From Burkholderiales bacterium (lineage in GTDB: Bacteria; Pseudomonadota; Gammaproteobacteria; Burkholderiales; Casimicrobiaceae), in contig JANXNI010000088.1 of the NCBI GenBank assembly GCA_025354165.1, forward strand, positions 1 through 64,000: DNA of 64,000 nucleotides. The letters are read 5' to 3'. A program made the position numbers and the translations under genes. Below are positions 36,277 through 45,437 of the stretch, piece after piece (position 1 is the stretch's first letter; every line of letters starts with the position of its first letter). The notes under the pieces are model-generated. The model made no database searches. It was not told where the DNA came from and worked only from the letters and a program-made list of their open reading frames with translations.

Positions 36277-36391
36277 AACTTTATTGTAGAAACACCGCTA
36301 CATAGGGGGTAGCGGCTAATTTTATGAAAAGTCGGCTTTATGCGTAAAACGGCTTGTCGCCCTCGTGCAAATTGACTTTCAAGATAGAGCT
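36277..36391. repeat. 114-bp-type palindromic element, copy I
   Basis: Between converging genes. Left end AACTTTATTGTAGAAA, right end AAGATAGAGCT, GTCGGC on the dyad, GGGGGTAGCGGC in the left arm against GCCCTC in the right. Slightly decayed; 115 bp with the right arm one base longer. Confidence 0.75.
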
Positions 36392-36437
36392 GTTGCCCTT
36401 TCCGGCGAGCACGACCACGACCACGACCACGTCATGT

Positions 36438-37325
36438 CTAATGCCGCGCGTAGTGCGGCACCGCTTCACCCTCGGAGCAAAATTTCCGCAGGATCGACAG
36501 ACGTTCTTCCGACGCTTTGCCGTCGGCCACGAGTTTTCGCAGCGCGCAATCCGGCTCGTGCAAATGCTTGCAATCCCGAAAGCGGCAGTGGCCTAGCGAG
36601 GCGCGAAACTCCGGGAAGGCGCGCTCAATTTCCAGACGCGAAAAATGGTTGAGACCGAACACCTGCATGCCGGGCGAATCAATCACCCAGGTGTCTTCGC
36701 GACCGAGCGTGAAGAGTCGCGTGAACGTCGTGGTGTGTTTGCCAGAGTCCAGTGCGACTGAAATTTCGTTGGTTTTCTGCGCTTCTTCGCCGACCAGCGC
36801 ATTAAGCAATTTGCTCTTGCCCATGCCGGACTGACCAATCAATACCGAGCGCTCCCCGATCAGTCTTTCGCGCATCGGTGCATCGTTAAATTTTGCCGAA
36901 AAAAGCACGACGTCGTAGCCGAGGTCGCGATACTTGGCCAGCGCATTCGCTGCAGCGGCGGCTTCGACCAGATCGATTTTGTTGAGGCCGATGACGGCCT
37001 TCACGTTGCTCGCCTCCGCACACACCAGCCAGCGATTCAAAAGCTCGTCGGAGTAAGCCGGCAGCGGCGCGATGATGCAGGCAACCTGCGTCACATTGGC
37101 AGCCACCAGTTTCTCTTTGTAGGCATCGGCGCGATAGAACAGCGACTGTCGCTCCAGCACCGATTCAACAACGCCCTCGCGCTCGTTCGTGATGCTTATC
37201 TTGACCCGATCGCCACACGCCATTTGTAACAGTCGGCCCTTGCTGATGCAGGAGATTTTGCGGCCATCTTCGAGTTGCACTACCGAATGACGACGCTGTG
37301 TTTCTATGACCAATCCCTGCTGCAT
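36438..37325 (-). CDS. rsgA: Ribosome small-subunit-dependent GTPase A
   Basis: A 295-residue circularly permuted GTPase that helps the 30S subunit mature. An N-terminal OB fold (about 1-65) precedes the permuted G-domain: GLNKIDLVEA (G4), then GQSGMGKSKLLNAL (G1) and DSPGMQVFGL (G3). A C-terminal zinc site FRDCKHLHEPDCAL completes it. All landmarks are intact. It ends the leftward cluster M48 protease - pterin dehydratase - rsgA, with 30 bp to the preceding gene, a neighbourhood common in betaproteobacteria. Confidence 0.95.
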   Translation of the reverse strand: MQQGLVIETQRRHSVVQLEDGRKISCISKGRLLQMACGDRVKISITNEREGVVESVLERQSLFYRADAYKEKLVAANVTQVACIIAPLPAYSDELLNRWLVCAEASNVKAVIGLNKIDLVEAAAAANALAKYRDLGYDVVLFSAKFNDAPMRERLIGERSVLIGQSGMGKSKLLNALVGEEAQKTNEISVALDSGKHTTTFTRLFTLGREDTWVIDSPGMQVFGLNHFSRLEIERAFPEFRASLGHCRFRDCKHLHEPDCALRKLVADGKASEERLSILRKFCSEGEAVPHYARH

Positions 37326-37355
37326 GCCGTCCTTGTTTTTGCCGTGTTGACTGGA

Positions 37356-37712
37356 TTACAGTAATTTGTGTGCGATTTCGATGCGTGCGGCGCAGATGAA
37401 ATCGTTGTTTGAAATGCCGCCCTTACTGTGCTCGACGTCGTGCGTGTGATAGGACACATCACAGCGACCGTAATGCACCACCAGATCGGGGTGATGATCG
37501 GTTGCATGCGATATCGAGGCAACGATATTCACGAACGCAATCGTCTCGAAATAGTTCTTGAAATGAAAGCTCTTCACGACGCGACCGTCGACATGGCGCC
37601 AATCGGGAAGTACTGCGAGATGGGCGTGGATATCGGCCAGCGTAAACGCGGAATGAGCATGTTGCGGCTCAGTCTTTGAATAGGCGAGCGCTTCGAGTTT
37701 GGGTGCATTCAT
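37356..37712 (-). CDS. 4a-hydroxytetrahydrobiopterin dehydratase (PCD/DCoH)
   Basis: A 118-residue protein with the family's signature H-x-H-H-P...T-H-D: ISHATDHHPDLVVHYGRCDV, then YHTHDVEHSKGGISNNDF. It dehydrates the 4a-hydroxypterin produced by aromatic amino acid hydroxylases, or acts in molybdopterin-related chemistry; no hydroxylase gene is in the window. AGGAG precedes the ATG at 37712. It lies between the M48 protease and rsgA on the same strand, probably one operon. Confidence 0.93.
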   Translation of the reverse strand: MNAPKLEALAYSKTEPQHAHSAFTLADIHAHLAVLPDWRHVDGRVVKSFHFKNYFETIAFVNIVASISHATDHHPDLVVHYGRCDVSYHTHDVEHSKGGISNNDFICAARIEIAHKLL

Positions 37713-37763
37713 GGCGAATTCTCCTTGCGGCGGCGTCGAGCGTGTGTCGTTAGTCGCCTGCGA

Positions 37764-39074
37764 TCACGCAGGCACCGGCGTCTGAGGTTGTTGCGCCCGA
37801 AGGTGCGCAATGCGAATCATCGCTGGCGGATGCGAATGATGATACGCCGAATAGATCGGATCGGGGGTCAGCGTGTTGGCGTTGTCCTTGTACAGCTTGG
37901 TGAGCGCAGCGATCAGATCCTCGCTGCTCGACACCTGAGCGGCATAGGCATCAGCCTCAAACTCGTGCTTGCGTGAATACGCGGACGCGATGGGGGCCAC
38001 CCAGAACAGCAGCGGCGGCAACACCAGCGAGAACAAAACGAGCGCAACACCGGGCGAAGTCATGCCAGTGTCGGTCGCAAATCCAAACGCGGTGTACAAC
38101 CACGGCTGCGGTAGCACCCAGGCCACTGCCGCCAAAAATGCAAGACTCGCCAGCGCCATAAACACGATGCGCTTCACGATATGTTTTCGCTTGAAATGGC
38201 CCAATTCGTGCGCCAGTACAGCGACGATTTCGTTGTTGCTCAGTCGTTGAAGCAGCGTATCGAAAAATACGATGCGCTTGCCCTTGCCGAAGCCTGTGAA
38301 GTATGCATTGCCATGTGCCGAACGCTTCGAACCGTCCATCACGAATAGGCCTTTGCTTTCGAACTCGGTGCGCGTGAGCAAACCTTCAATGGCGGTTTTC
38401 GTGTCGCCGGAATCGAGCGGTGAAAACTTGTTGAACAGCGGTGCGATGAACGTCGGATAGAGCGCCAGCATCAGCAGCTGAAAACCAATGAACACAAGCC
38501 ACGCGTACAGCCACCACAGCGGCCCCGCTGAGCGCATGAGCCAGAACACCAGCGCCGCAAGTGGCAAGATCAGCGCGGCTGATAGCAGGCTTCCCTTCAC
38601 CAGATCAAGCCAAAATGTCGCCTTCGTTGTCTTGTTGAAGCCGAATTTTTCTTCGATGTTGAACGTGCTGTAGTACGACAGCGGCACTGAGATGACCCCC
38701 GTCACCACTGACAAGAGCGCAACCAATGCCACTTCGCGCAGGATCGGTGTGTCCGCGAGCGGCACCGTGAAGCCCCACAAACGGCTCAATCCGCCAAACA
38801 GAATCAGCGCAGAGACGATGAGCCCGATCGCCGATTCGATCTTGGTAAATCGGCCTTTGGCGAGTGTGTAATCGGCGGCGCGCTGATGCTCGGTCAGCGT
38901 GATGCGTTCGGCGAACGGCTCCGGCACTTCATCGCGCCACGATGCGACGTGGCGTAACTGGCGATTGAGCAACCAGCGCTCAATCAGGTAATTAGCGAGC
39001 AGCGCCACCATCATCACTGACGCGAAAGCGGTGGCAGAAACAGCGGGGAGATGGGTGATCGTGTCGGACGGCAT
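37764..39074 (-). CDS. M48-family membrane metalloprotease (Ste24-like)
   Basis: A 436-residue polytopic inner-membrane zinc protease. About seven hydrophobic segments surround the catalytic LAHELGHFKRKH (HExxH at about residues 286-290), and the third ligand lies in SRKHEFEADAYAA. The N-terminal region YTLAKGRFTKIESAIGLIVS is typical of the CAAX-prenyl-protease/Ste24 type. Bacterial members take part in membrane protein quality control. First gene of the leftward cluster with the pterin dehydratase and rsgA, divergent from orn. Confidence 0.92.
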   Translation of the reverse strand: MPSDTITHLPAVSATAFASVMMVALLANYLIERWLLNRQLRHVASWRDEVPEPFAERITLTEHQRAADYTLAKGRFTKIESAIGLIVSALILFGGLSRLWGFTVPLADTPILREVALVALLSVVTGVISVPLSYYSTFNIEEKFGFNKTTKATFWLDLVKGSLLSAALILPLAALVFWLMRSAGPLWWLYAWLVFIGFQLLMLALYPTFIAPLFNKFSPLDSGDTKTAIEGLLTRTEFESKGLFVMDGSKRSAHGNAYFTGFGKGKRIVFFDTLLQRLSNNEIVAVLAHELGHFKRKHIVKRIVFMALASLAFLAAVAWVLPQPWLYTAFGFATDTGMTSPGVALVLFSLVLPPLLFWVAPIASAYSRKHEFEADAYAAQVSSSEDLIAALTKLYKDNANTLTPDPIYSAYHHSHPPAMIRIAHLRAQQPQTPVPA

Positions 39075-39190
39075 GCGCTGTGGGAAAATCTGATTAGCCT
39101 AATTGTTGACTATATTGGGTCGCGACGCTGGGCCGCAACGGCCCTTTTTCGCGCTTTTCCGCTTTCCTGTCTCACCGATACTGAGCATCC

Positions 39191-39760
39191 ATGGCACAAA
39201 ACCAAAATCATCTTATCTGGCTCGATATGGAAATGTCCGGTCTCGACCCGGAAGTTTGTCGGGTGCTGGAGGTGGCGGTTGTCGTGACCGATAAAGATCT
39301 GAACACCATTGCCGAGGGACCGGTGCTGGTCATTCATCAGGCCGACAGCGTCCTCGAAGCGATGGACGAATGGAATAAAAACACGCACGGTCGATCAGGG
39401 TTGATCGAAAAGGTAAAGGCTTCGGCGTTGACGGAGGACGAAGCGTCGACTCAATTGATCGATTTCCTCGCGAATTACGTGCCGAAAGGCGTGAGCCCGC
39501 TGTGTGGCAACAGCGTGCATCAGGATCGCCGCTTTATGGTGCGCTATATGCCGAAGTTTGAGGCGTATTTTCATTATCGAAACCTTGATGTCAGCACGCT
39601 GAAAGAGCTGGCTTCGCGCTGGGCCCCGGACGTTAAAAAGAGTTTCCAGAAAAAGACGCGTCACACAGCACTCGCCGATGTGTACGAAAGCATTGACGAG
39701 CTGAAGCATTACCGCGAACACTTCATCAAACTCCCCGTGGCGGCGGAGAGCAAAGCTTGA
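39191..39760 (+). CDS. orn: Oligoribonuclease
   Basis: A 189-residue DEDDh exoribonuclease that degrades dinucleotides and other nanoRNA, including pGpG from cyclic-di-GMP turnover. Motifs: [14 protein letters not shown] (Asp, Glu), [17 protein letters not shown] (Asp) and [16 protein letters not shown] (His, Asp). The length is standard. It is divergent from the M48 protease and overlaps the Nudix gene by four bases, so the two are translationally coupled. Confidence 0.96.
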   Translation: MAQNQNHLIWLDMEMSGLDPEVCRVLEVAVVVTDKDLNTIAEGPVLVIHQADSVLEAMDEWNKNTHGRSGLIEKVKASALTEDEASTQLIDFLANYVPKGVSPLCGNSVHQDRRFMVRYMPKFEAYFHYRNLDVSTLKELASRWAPDVKKSFQKKTRHTALADVYESIDELKHYREHFIKLPVAAESKA

Positions 39761-40287
39761 AGTTTTGCTCCACCTGCGGCAGCGCGGACATCGCGCTGAA
39801 AATTCCCGAAGGTGATCAGCGCGCGCGCTACGTTTGCCCCTCGTGCGGCACCATTCACTATTCGAACCCGAAAATCGTCTGTGGTGTCGTCCCGGTTTTT
39901 GAAGATAAAGTCATGCTTTGCCTGCGCGGCATCGAACCGCGACTTGGCAAATGGACGCTGCCCGCCGGGTTCATGGAAAACAATGAAACGGTCGAAGAGG
40001 GTGCGCAGCGCGAACTGTTTGAAGAGGCAGTCGCCGCCGTTGCGCTCGGGCCGCTACTGACGGTGCTTTCGGTGCCATACATCTCACAGGTTCACATGAT
40101 GTACGTCGGCATCATGAGTGAGGCGAAATACGCAACCACGCCGGAAAGCACCGAGATTCGGCTGTTTACCGAAGCTGAAATTCCGTGGAAAGAACTCGCG
40201 TTCCGTACCGTGAAGACAGCGCTTGAGCACTATTTCGAGTGCCGCCGTAATGGGGCTTTTACGCTTCTAAACGCAAAGATCGACTAA
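39757..40287 (+). CDS. Nudix hydrolase with N-terminal zinc ribbon
   Basis: A 176-residue protein starting with TTG in the sequence TTGA that also ends orn. An N-terminal zinc ribbon ([10 protein letters not shown], then [10 protein letters not shown]) precedes a Nudix fold. The Nudix box reads [21 protein letters not shown] (about residues 71-91), complete except that the expected second Glu pattern is REL-FEEA, still usable. This architecture is common beside orn in betaproteobacteria; possible substrates are NADH/NAD-capped RNA or ADP-ribose derivatives. Its TAA is one base from half-palindrome J. Confidence 0.9.
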   Translation: MKFCSTCGSADIALKIPEGDQRARYVCPSCGTIHYSNPKIVCGVVPVFEDKVMLCLRGIEPRLGKWTLPAGFMENNETVEEGAQRELFEEAVAAVALGPLLTVLSVPYISQVHMMYVGIMSEAKYATTPESTEIRLFTEAEIPWKELAFRTVKTALEHYFECRRNGAFTLLNAKID

Positions 40288-40288
40288 C

Positions 40289-40348
40289 AGCTTTTGGCTG
40301 CAAGCCTTGTTATTCAGGGGCTACGCTTGGATATTGGTAAAAGTCGAA
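40289..40348. repeat. Half copy (left arm) of the 114-bp palindrome, copy J
   Basis: AGCTTTTGGCTGCAAGCC onward with GGGGCTACGC at positions 29-38 and GTCGAA exactly at positions 55-60. Similarity then stops; the expected right arm is absent and a ribosome-binding site (GGAGGA at 40355) and gene start follow directly. Confidence 0.8.
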
Positions 40349-40367
40349 CAATGTGGAGGATTTTTTC

Positions 40368-40871
40368 ATGATTTTTCGAGTTTTTTCACGCGCAGCGCTC
40401 GTATCGTTTGCGTGTGCCGCGATGTTGGCGAACGCGCAAGACGCCACGTTTGCGACGAAATCGTTGACACCTGAAACGGCGTTGATAGCCGCAAAAGCCG
40501 CGCTCGAACAATGCCGTAACGATGGCTATCAGGTGACCGTTGCTGTGGTGGATCGCGCCGGTCTTGTGCAGGTGCTGTTGCGTGATCGCTTCGCGGGTGC
40601 GCACACGGTCGATTTGGCACCTAACAAAGCATGGACTGCCGTGAGTTTTCGTATGCCCACCGCCGCACTTGGCCTCGAAACGCAGGCCGGTAAAGCCATG
40701 AGTGCGATTCGCTCCCACCCCAAGGTGCTCGCAGCGGGTGGCGGTCAGGTCATCGAGGCGGGCGGCAGCGCGCTCGGCGGCATTGGCGTGTCCGGTGCGC
40801 CGGGAGGCGAAGCCGATGACGTGTGTGCGAAAGCAGGCGTCAAAGCGATTGCCGACGCGATTGAGTTTTAG
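40368..40871 (+). CDS. GlcG/HbpS-type heme-binding family protein (DUF336), exported
   Basis: A 167-residue protein; ATG 40368 has GGAGGA seven bases upstream, and the frame's earlier GTG is unlikely. A signal peptide (MIFRVFSRAALVSFACAAML, cleavage near ANAQD) leads into the GlcG/HbpS domain: ALIAAKAALEQCRNDGYQVT, VAVVDRAGLVQVLLRDRFAG, KAWTAVSFRMPTAALG and the Gly-rich end GGIGVSGAPGGEADDVCAKAG. The family binds heme or acts in oxidative sensing; the exported form suggests a periplasmic role. It sits directly after half-palindrome J. Confidence 0.87.
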   Translation: MIFRVFSRAALVSFACAAMLANAQDATFATKSLTPETALIAAKAALEQCRNDGYQVTVAVVDRAGLVQVLLRDRFAGAHTVDLAPNKAWTAVSFRMPTAALGLETQAGKAMSAIRSHPKVLAAGGGQVIEAGGSALGGIGVSGAPGGEADDVCAKAGVKAIADAIEF

Positions 40872-41108
40872 CCGCCGAGATATGTGCGGCGGTCACTACC
40901 GCCGACACGGGCTTCGCGTTGTCGCAGCGTTGTAAGCATCGTCCGACACGATAACGGGCCACCGTCGGATTGCCGCCGATAGGCGTCTATGAAGAATCAG
41001 ATACTGGGTTGCAACTCGAAATAGTCAGTCTTAGATCGAAGATTGATTCGACGACACAGTTGCGGCTTTCTGCCAACTTCCATTCCAATTCGCCGAAACG
41101 AGAAAACT

Positions 41109-41267
41109 ATGAGCATCGGAACCATCCTCTTGATCCTTTTAATCCTGCTGCTGGTCGGAGCAATTCCTAGCTGGCCGCATAGCAAAAGCTGGGGTTATGC
41201 ACCGAGCGGCGCGCTGGGTATCGTACTCATCATCGTGATCGTTCTGCTGCTCACCGGACGGCTGTGA
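41109..41267 (+). CDS. Small DUF3309-family membrane protein
   Basis: A 52-residue protein with two hydrophobic helices (TILLILLILLLVGAIP and GIVLIIVIVLLL) joined by WPHSKSWGYAPSG. The WPHS-x-SWGY-PSG-G loop is the hallmark of DUF3309, a small inner-membrane family of unknown role often induced by stress. The ATG at 41109 matches the family start; the ribosome-binding site is weak. The 237 bp upstream (40872-41108) hold no other gene. Confidence 0.85.
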   Translation: MSIGTILLILLILLLVGAIPSWPHSKSWGYAPSGALGIVLIIVIVLLLTGRL

Positions 41268-41307
41268 CGAACCGGTTTTTCACTAGGGTAGATGTGGCAG
41301 ACGTCAC

Positions 41308-42756
41308 GTGCCTACTATCAGCGGAGTAGGCGCTGTGGCATTGACAGTAACTTCGCCGCGAAATGGGCTTTGGCTATTGCTGTGCTCGTTTGCTCTGTCG
41401 GCATGCAGTAGTCTTCCCACCTTTGTTCCCGACCTAGCGCGAAGCCGCGCCGGGCCGACGCGACTGGAAAGCGCACGTGGCCCACTCTCCGCAGCTCAGA
41501 GCAAGGTGATTCTTGAGCGGCTTCGAGCCCGCAGTCCCGAGACCGACATCTTTGATCGCCACCTTGCGCTTGAGGAAGCCATCGTCGGCAGTTCTCTGAC
41601 GACCGGTAATCAGGTGGTGCTGTTGCAGGACGGTCCGGCAACGTATCAGTCGATGCTTGCAGCAATAGACGCCGCGCGTGATCACATCAATATGGAGACC
41701 TATATCCTCGATGATGACGAGGTCGGGCAGCGCTTTGCACAGGCCTTGATCGACAAGCAGACGCAGGGCGTACAAGTCAATTTAATTCACGACAGCGCGG
41801 GCACGTTCACCACTCCAGCCGCGTTCTTCAAGCGGCTGACTGACGCGGGGGTTCGCGTGCTGGAGTACAACCCGATCAATCCTCTGCTTGCTCGCAAGGA
41901 GTGGCAGCTGAACCAGCGCGATCATCGCAAACTGCTGATTGTTGATGGCACGACGGCGTTTCTCGGTGGCATCAATATCAGCAGTGTCTACTCGGGCGGC
42001 TCATTCGGCCAGGCTGCGAACGCAAGTGCGCGGGCTGCCGCAGTTGCGGGCAATGGCAATGACACGCTGGCTTGGCGTGACACTGACCTGCGTCTTCAGG
42101 GCCCGGTGGTCGCTGAATTCCAGAAGCTTTTTCTGGAAACATGGGAATCACAAAAGGGCGAACCACTGACAGCAAAGAACTGGTTCCCGCCGCCTTTGAG
42201 TGCCGGGCGACAAGTAGTGCGCGCCATCGGCAGTTCGCCGGAGGAACCGTACAGTCTGATTTACGCGACGCTACTGTCGGCCATTGCCAGCGCAGAGACG
42301 AGCGTAAATATCACTAACGCCTACTTCGTGCCCGATCCGCAAATGCTCGCGGCGCTTGAAGCGGCGGCACGTCGCGGGGTAGACGTGAAACTGATTTTGC
42401 CCAGCCAGACTGACTCATGGTTAGTGCTTAACGCCGGACATCATTACTATGAAAACTTGCTGCGTGCAGGTGTGAAAATTTACCATCGCCGCGGCGTGAT
42501 TCTGCATTCGAAAACAGCGCTGATTGACGGTGTGTGGGCAACGGTTGGTTCGACCAACATGGATTGGCGCAGTTTTCTGCACAATCGCGAACTGAACGCT
42601 GTCGTGCTTGGCGCTGAATTTGGTGCTCAAGTGCAGGCCATGTTTGACAAGGATCTTTTGGAGTCTGATGCCATTACGCTCGAACAGTGGCAGCAGCGGC
42701 CCGTCGATAAACGGGTGAAAGAATTATTCGCGAGAATATGGGAATACTGGCTGTAG
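41308..42756 (+). CDS. Phospholipase D-like lipoprotein (cardiolipin synthase family)
   Basis: A 482-residue protein with a lipobox FALSACSS (Cys about 33) after a hydrophobic segment, so probably a lipoprotein. Two HKD motifs are present: QRDHRKLLIVDG and VILHSKTALIDG, each followed by GS/GG-N (FLGGINIS, TVGSTNMDWRS). The set matches bacterial cardiolipin synthases ClsA/ClsC-type, which join phosphatidylglycerol or PE. The lipoprotein anchor instead of N-terminal membrane helices is more like ClsC or a PLD-type phosphatidyl hydrolase. Start GTG 41308. Confidence 0.87.
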   Translation: MPTISGVGAVALTVTSPRNGLWLLLCSFALSACSSLPTFVPDLARSRAGPTRLESARGPLSAAQSKVILERLRARSPETDIFDRHLALEEAIVGSSLTTGNQVVLLQDGPATYQSMLAAIDAARDHINMETYILDDDEVGQRFAQALIDKQTQGVQVNLIHDSAGTFTTPAAFFKRLTDAGVRVLEYNPINPLLARKEWQLNQRDHRKLLIVDGTTAFLGGINISSVYSGGSFGQAANASARAAAVAGNGNDTLAWRDTDLRLQGPVVAEFQKLFLETWESQKGEPLTAKNWFPPPLSAGRQVVRAIGSSPEEPYSLIYATLLSAIASAETSVNITNAYFVPDPQMLAALEAAARRGVDVKLILPSQTDSWLVLNAGHHYYENLLRAGVKIYHRRGVILHSKTALIDGVWATVGSTNMDWRSFLHNRELNAVVLGAEFGAQVQAMFDKDLLESDAITLEQWQQRPVDKRVKELFARIWEYWL

Positions 42757-42776
42757 TCGGCGAGCTTCCGTCCGAG

Positions 42777-43250
42777 TTATTTTCGCTCGCGAATGCGCTT
42801 CACGAGATCGCTCGCCAGTTCGTTGGGAACCGGGATCGTCAGGTGATATTGCTCGATACGCCATTGGCCGTCGACGCTGCGCAGCACGCCCGTGCCACGG
42901 CAACGCCCGAGACTCGTGTTGTCGAGCAGTTCATCGAATGAAGCATGTTTGCCGTCGGCCGAAACGTTCAAATGGCGCTCGGCTACCGTGTACGTCCAGC
43001 CGCGACCTTTGTCGAAATGCGGCTTCGCATAGGCCTTGAATTGCTCGACCGTCCAGCGCTCCGTTGCATCGGTGCCGATGAACACGCCGTCGGCTGCGAA
43101 GGCAGCGAAATACGCGTTGAATTGCGCGTTTGATGCATTGCTGTGAAAGCCATCGAGCAACTTGTTCGCCGCGTCGTCGGACGGGTCGGAGTGAGCAGCG
43201 GTTGTGGCAAAAACAAGGAATGTCAGCGTAAGTTGAAGCAGTTTTTTCAT
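42777..43250 (-). CDS. Exported SnoaL/NTF2-like (DUF4440-type) protein
   Basis: A 157-residue protein with signal peptide MKKLLQLTLTFLVFATTAAHS. The mature part looks like an NTF2 fold: ANKLLDGFHSNASNAQFNAY, FAADGVFIGTDATERWTVEQ, then GRGWTYTVAERHLNVSADGKHA and a final VDGQWRIEQYHLTIPVP. Such proteins are small ligand-binding or enzyme folds; the role is unknown. ATG 43250 is chosen because it begins the signal peptide. It lies 32 bp downstream of the nitronate monooxygenase on the same strand, perhaps co-transcribed. Confidence 0.78.
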   Translation of the reverse strand: MKKLLQLTLTFLVFATTAAHSDPSDDAANKLLDGFHSNASNAQFNAYFAAFAADGVFIGTDATERWTVEQFKAYAKPHFDKGRGWTYTVAERHLNVSADGKHASFDELLDNTSLGRCRGTGVLRSVDGQWRIEQYHLTIPVPNELASDLVKRIRERK

Positions 43251-43282
43251 CGCGTTGATTTCACCACGAAAGTGGGTTGCCA

Positions 43283-44323
43283 CTACGCTAAACCGGCCAA
43301 TTCACGCGTCAGCTCCGCCGCACTGATCTCTTTGCAGCCACTCGCATTCTGACCTGACCAAAGTGGTGAAAAATCGCCGCTTCCAAGCTTTTCCGCCGCC
43401 GCACGTAGCGGTGCGATGGCAGCGGTCGCGAGCGGAAACTCCGGCGCGGCTGCGCTGATCGAACCCAGTTCGCGCATGATGCGGTTGACGATGCCACGCG
43501 CCGGACGCCCGGTGAAGAGATTGGTCAGTGCGGTGTGGTGTGCTGCTTCGCTCTTGAGCGCCGCGCGATGAAGTGCGCTGGTGGATGCCTCGGGGCAGAG
43601 CAGGAACGAGGTGCCAATCTGCGCGGCCACTGCGCCCAAAGAAAGTGCGGCTTGCACGCCTTTCGAATCAGCGATGCCGCCCGCCGCGATCACGGGTACG
43701 CTCACCGCGCGCACAATCTGCGGCAGCAACGCGAACGTGCCGATCTGCGTGGTGATGTCGCTCGACAGGAAAATGCCGCGATGACCGCCTGCCTCGTTGC
43801 CTTGGGCAATGACGGCGTCGACGCCGTGCTCTGCAAGCCAGCGTGCTTCGTCGACAGTGGTGGCGGACGCCAGGATTTTCGCGCCCCACGAGCGTACGCG
43901 CGCCATCAATTCCGGCGACGGTAATCCGAAATGAAAACTCACAATCGGTGGCTTGAATTCAGCGAGCGCCTCGGCGACTGCCGCAGTGAATGGACTACGT
44001 CCGGGGCCTGACCCAATGGTCGCCGGATCGATGCCGAATTCTGCAAAGTAGGGAGCAAGCGCGTCGCGCCACCGCGCCTCGCGTTCTGCGCTCGGCGTCG
44101 GTGGAACATGGCAGAAAAAATTGACATTAAACGGTTTGTCCGTCTGCGCCCGAATTGCGGTGAGCTCGCTTCGCATGGCGTCCGCCGTCAGCATCGCGCA
44201 CGGCAGCGAGCCGAGGCCACCTGCGTTCGACACGGCCACGGCCAGCGCAGACACCTGCACGCCCGCCATAGGGGCCTGAATGATGGGGAGATCTACGCCG
44301 AGGAGACGTGGCAATGGGGTCAT
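43283..44323 (-). CDS. Nitronate monooxygenase (class I)
   Basis: A 346-residue FMN-dependent TIM-barrel enzyme. Motifs: LPIIQAPMAGVQ near the N-terminus, FNVNFFCHVPP, FHFGLPS, the class I signature AQGNEAGGHRG (about residues 172-182), AAGGIADSKGVQAALSLGA for phosphate binding, and the terminal part with FPLATAAIAPLR. The family oxidises alkyl nitronates such as the toxin 3-nitropropionate; some members are trans-enoyl reductases instead. Its start faces the pirin gene divergently. Confidence 0.9.
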   Translation of the reverse strand: MTPLPRLLGVDLPIIQAPMAGVQVSALAVAVSNAGGLGSLPCAMLTADAMRSELTAIRAQTDKPFNVNFFCHVPPTPSAEREARWRDALAPYFAEFGIDPATIGSGPGRSPFTAAVAEALAEFKPPIVSFHFGLPSPELMARVRSWGAKILASATTVDEARWLAEHGVDAVIAQGNEAGGHRGIFLSSDITTQIGTFALLPQIVRAVSVPVIAAGGIADSKGVQAALSLGAVAAQIGTSFLLCPEASTSALHRAALKSEAAHHTALTNLFTGRPARGIVNRIMRELGSISAAAPEFPLATAAIAPLRAAAEKLGSGDFSPLWSGQNASGCKEISAAELTRELAGLA

Positions 44324-44420
44324 GGTTCTGTCCTGCGGGTTGCACCAGTTGGTGGCGGTATTCTTGCAGTTTGGCGCAGCGCCCCCAAATTCTTCGGATT
44401 GGAGTTATTGAAAGGATCAC

Positions 44421-45293
44421 ATGAAAAAAATTGCACACATTCTGAAGAGCGCCGCGCCGCATTGGGTGGGCAACGGTTTTCACGTTAATAACCTGTTCAT
44501 GTACGAGCAGGCGGCAGAGGTGTTGAGCCCATTTTTGCTGCTGGACTATGGCGCGCCGAAACAGTTTGCTCCGTCGACCCAGCCGCGCGGCGTCGGGCGA
44601 CATCCGCATCGTGGATTCGAGACGGTAACAGTGGCGTATCAGGGCGAGATTGAGCATCATGATTCCGAAGGCAATAAGGGCGTGATCGGGCCCGGCGACG
44701 TGCAGTGGATGACGGCGGCGTCCGGCATCGTGCATGAAGAGTGGCTGAACCCGCCGTTTAATGCGCGCGGTGGCGTGCTGGAAATGGCGCAACTGTGGGT
44801 GAATCTGCCGGCAAAGGACAAGATGACTCCGCCGCGTTACCAGGAGATTGTCAACGCGCAGATCCCGGAGGTTGTCGCCGAAGGTGGTGCCCGGGTGCGG
44901 GTGATCGCGGGTGAATTCGCAGGTGAGGGTGGCCCCGCTATGACCTACTCGCCGATCAATGTCTGGGACGTGCAGCTTAAAACTGACCAATCTCTTGATT
45001 TGACCGTGGAAGCGGGCTACACGACGATGTTTGCGGTGCTCAAGGGTAGCGTCCGAGTGAACGGCGCGGACAGCGTCAAGTCGCCCGCGTTGGTGGTTCT
45101 TGATCGCGACGGCACAGAGGCGAAGCTTGAAGCGCTGGAGGACGCCAGTGTGCTCGTCTTGAACGGCGAACCGATCAATGAGCCAGTCGTTGGTTCTGGC
45201 CCGTTTGTGATGAATACCCGGAACGAAATCATGCAGGCGATGCGCGATTTTCAGAGCGGGAAATTTGTGCGCTCGGCAGCAGTCGCGGGCTAA
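44421..45293 (+). CDS. Pirin family protein
   Basis: A 290-residue double cupin. The N-terminal metal site is present: VGRHPHRGFETVTVAYQGEI (His, His) and HHDSEGNKG...MTAASGIVHEEW (His, Glu). The C-terminal half has the pirin-specific region NLPAKDKMTPPRYQEI and a final VLNGEPINEPVVGSGPFVMN. Bacterial pirins include quercetinase-like dioxygenases and regulators; which applies is unknown. AAGGA precedes the ATG. The stop is one base from palindrome K. Confidence 0.93.
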   Translation: MKKIAHILKSAAPHWVGNGFHVNNLFMYEQAAEVLSPFLLLDYGAPKQFAPSTQPRGVGRHPHRGFETVTVAYQGEIEHHDSEGNKGVIGPGDVQWMTAASGIVHEEWLNPPFNARGGVLEMAQLWVNLPAKDKMTPPRYQEIVNAQIPEVVAEGGARVRVIAGEFAGEGGPAMTYSPINVWDVQLKTDQSLDLTVEAGYTTMFAVLKGSVRVNGADSVKSPALVVLDRDGTEAKLEALEDASVLVLNGEPINEPVVGSGPFVMNTRNEIMQAMRDFQSGKFVRSAAVAG

Positions 45294-45294
45294 C

Positions 45295-45408
45295 AGCTTT
45301 TCTCTAAATGCCTTGTTAAACGGGGGCTAAGCGTTATTTAGGCAAATAGTCGATAAATTGACTATTTGCCTGCTAGCCCCTGTGCAGTGGTGTTTATATG
45401 AAAAAGCT
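45295..45408. repeat. 114-bp palindromic element, copy K
   Basis: Starts one base after TAA of the pirin gene, and lies between converging genes. AGCTTTTCTCTAAATGCC on the left, ATATGAAAAAGCT on the right, AC/GT pairing outside, GGGGCTA/TAGCCCC at 29-35 and 80-86, GTCGAT on the dyad. Both arms carry GGCAAATAGTC/GACTATTTGCC, an 11-bp perfect match unique to this copy. Confidence 0.93.
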
Positions 45409-45437
45409 GTTTCGCGTTTGCTGATTTCGCCGGTTCC

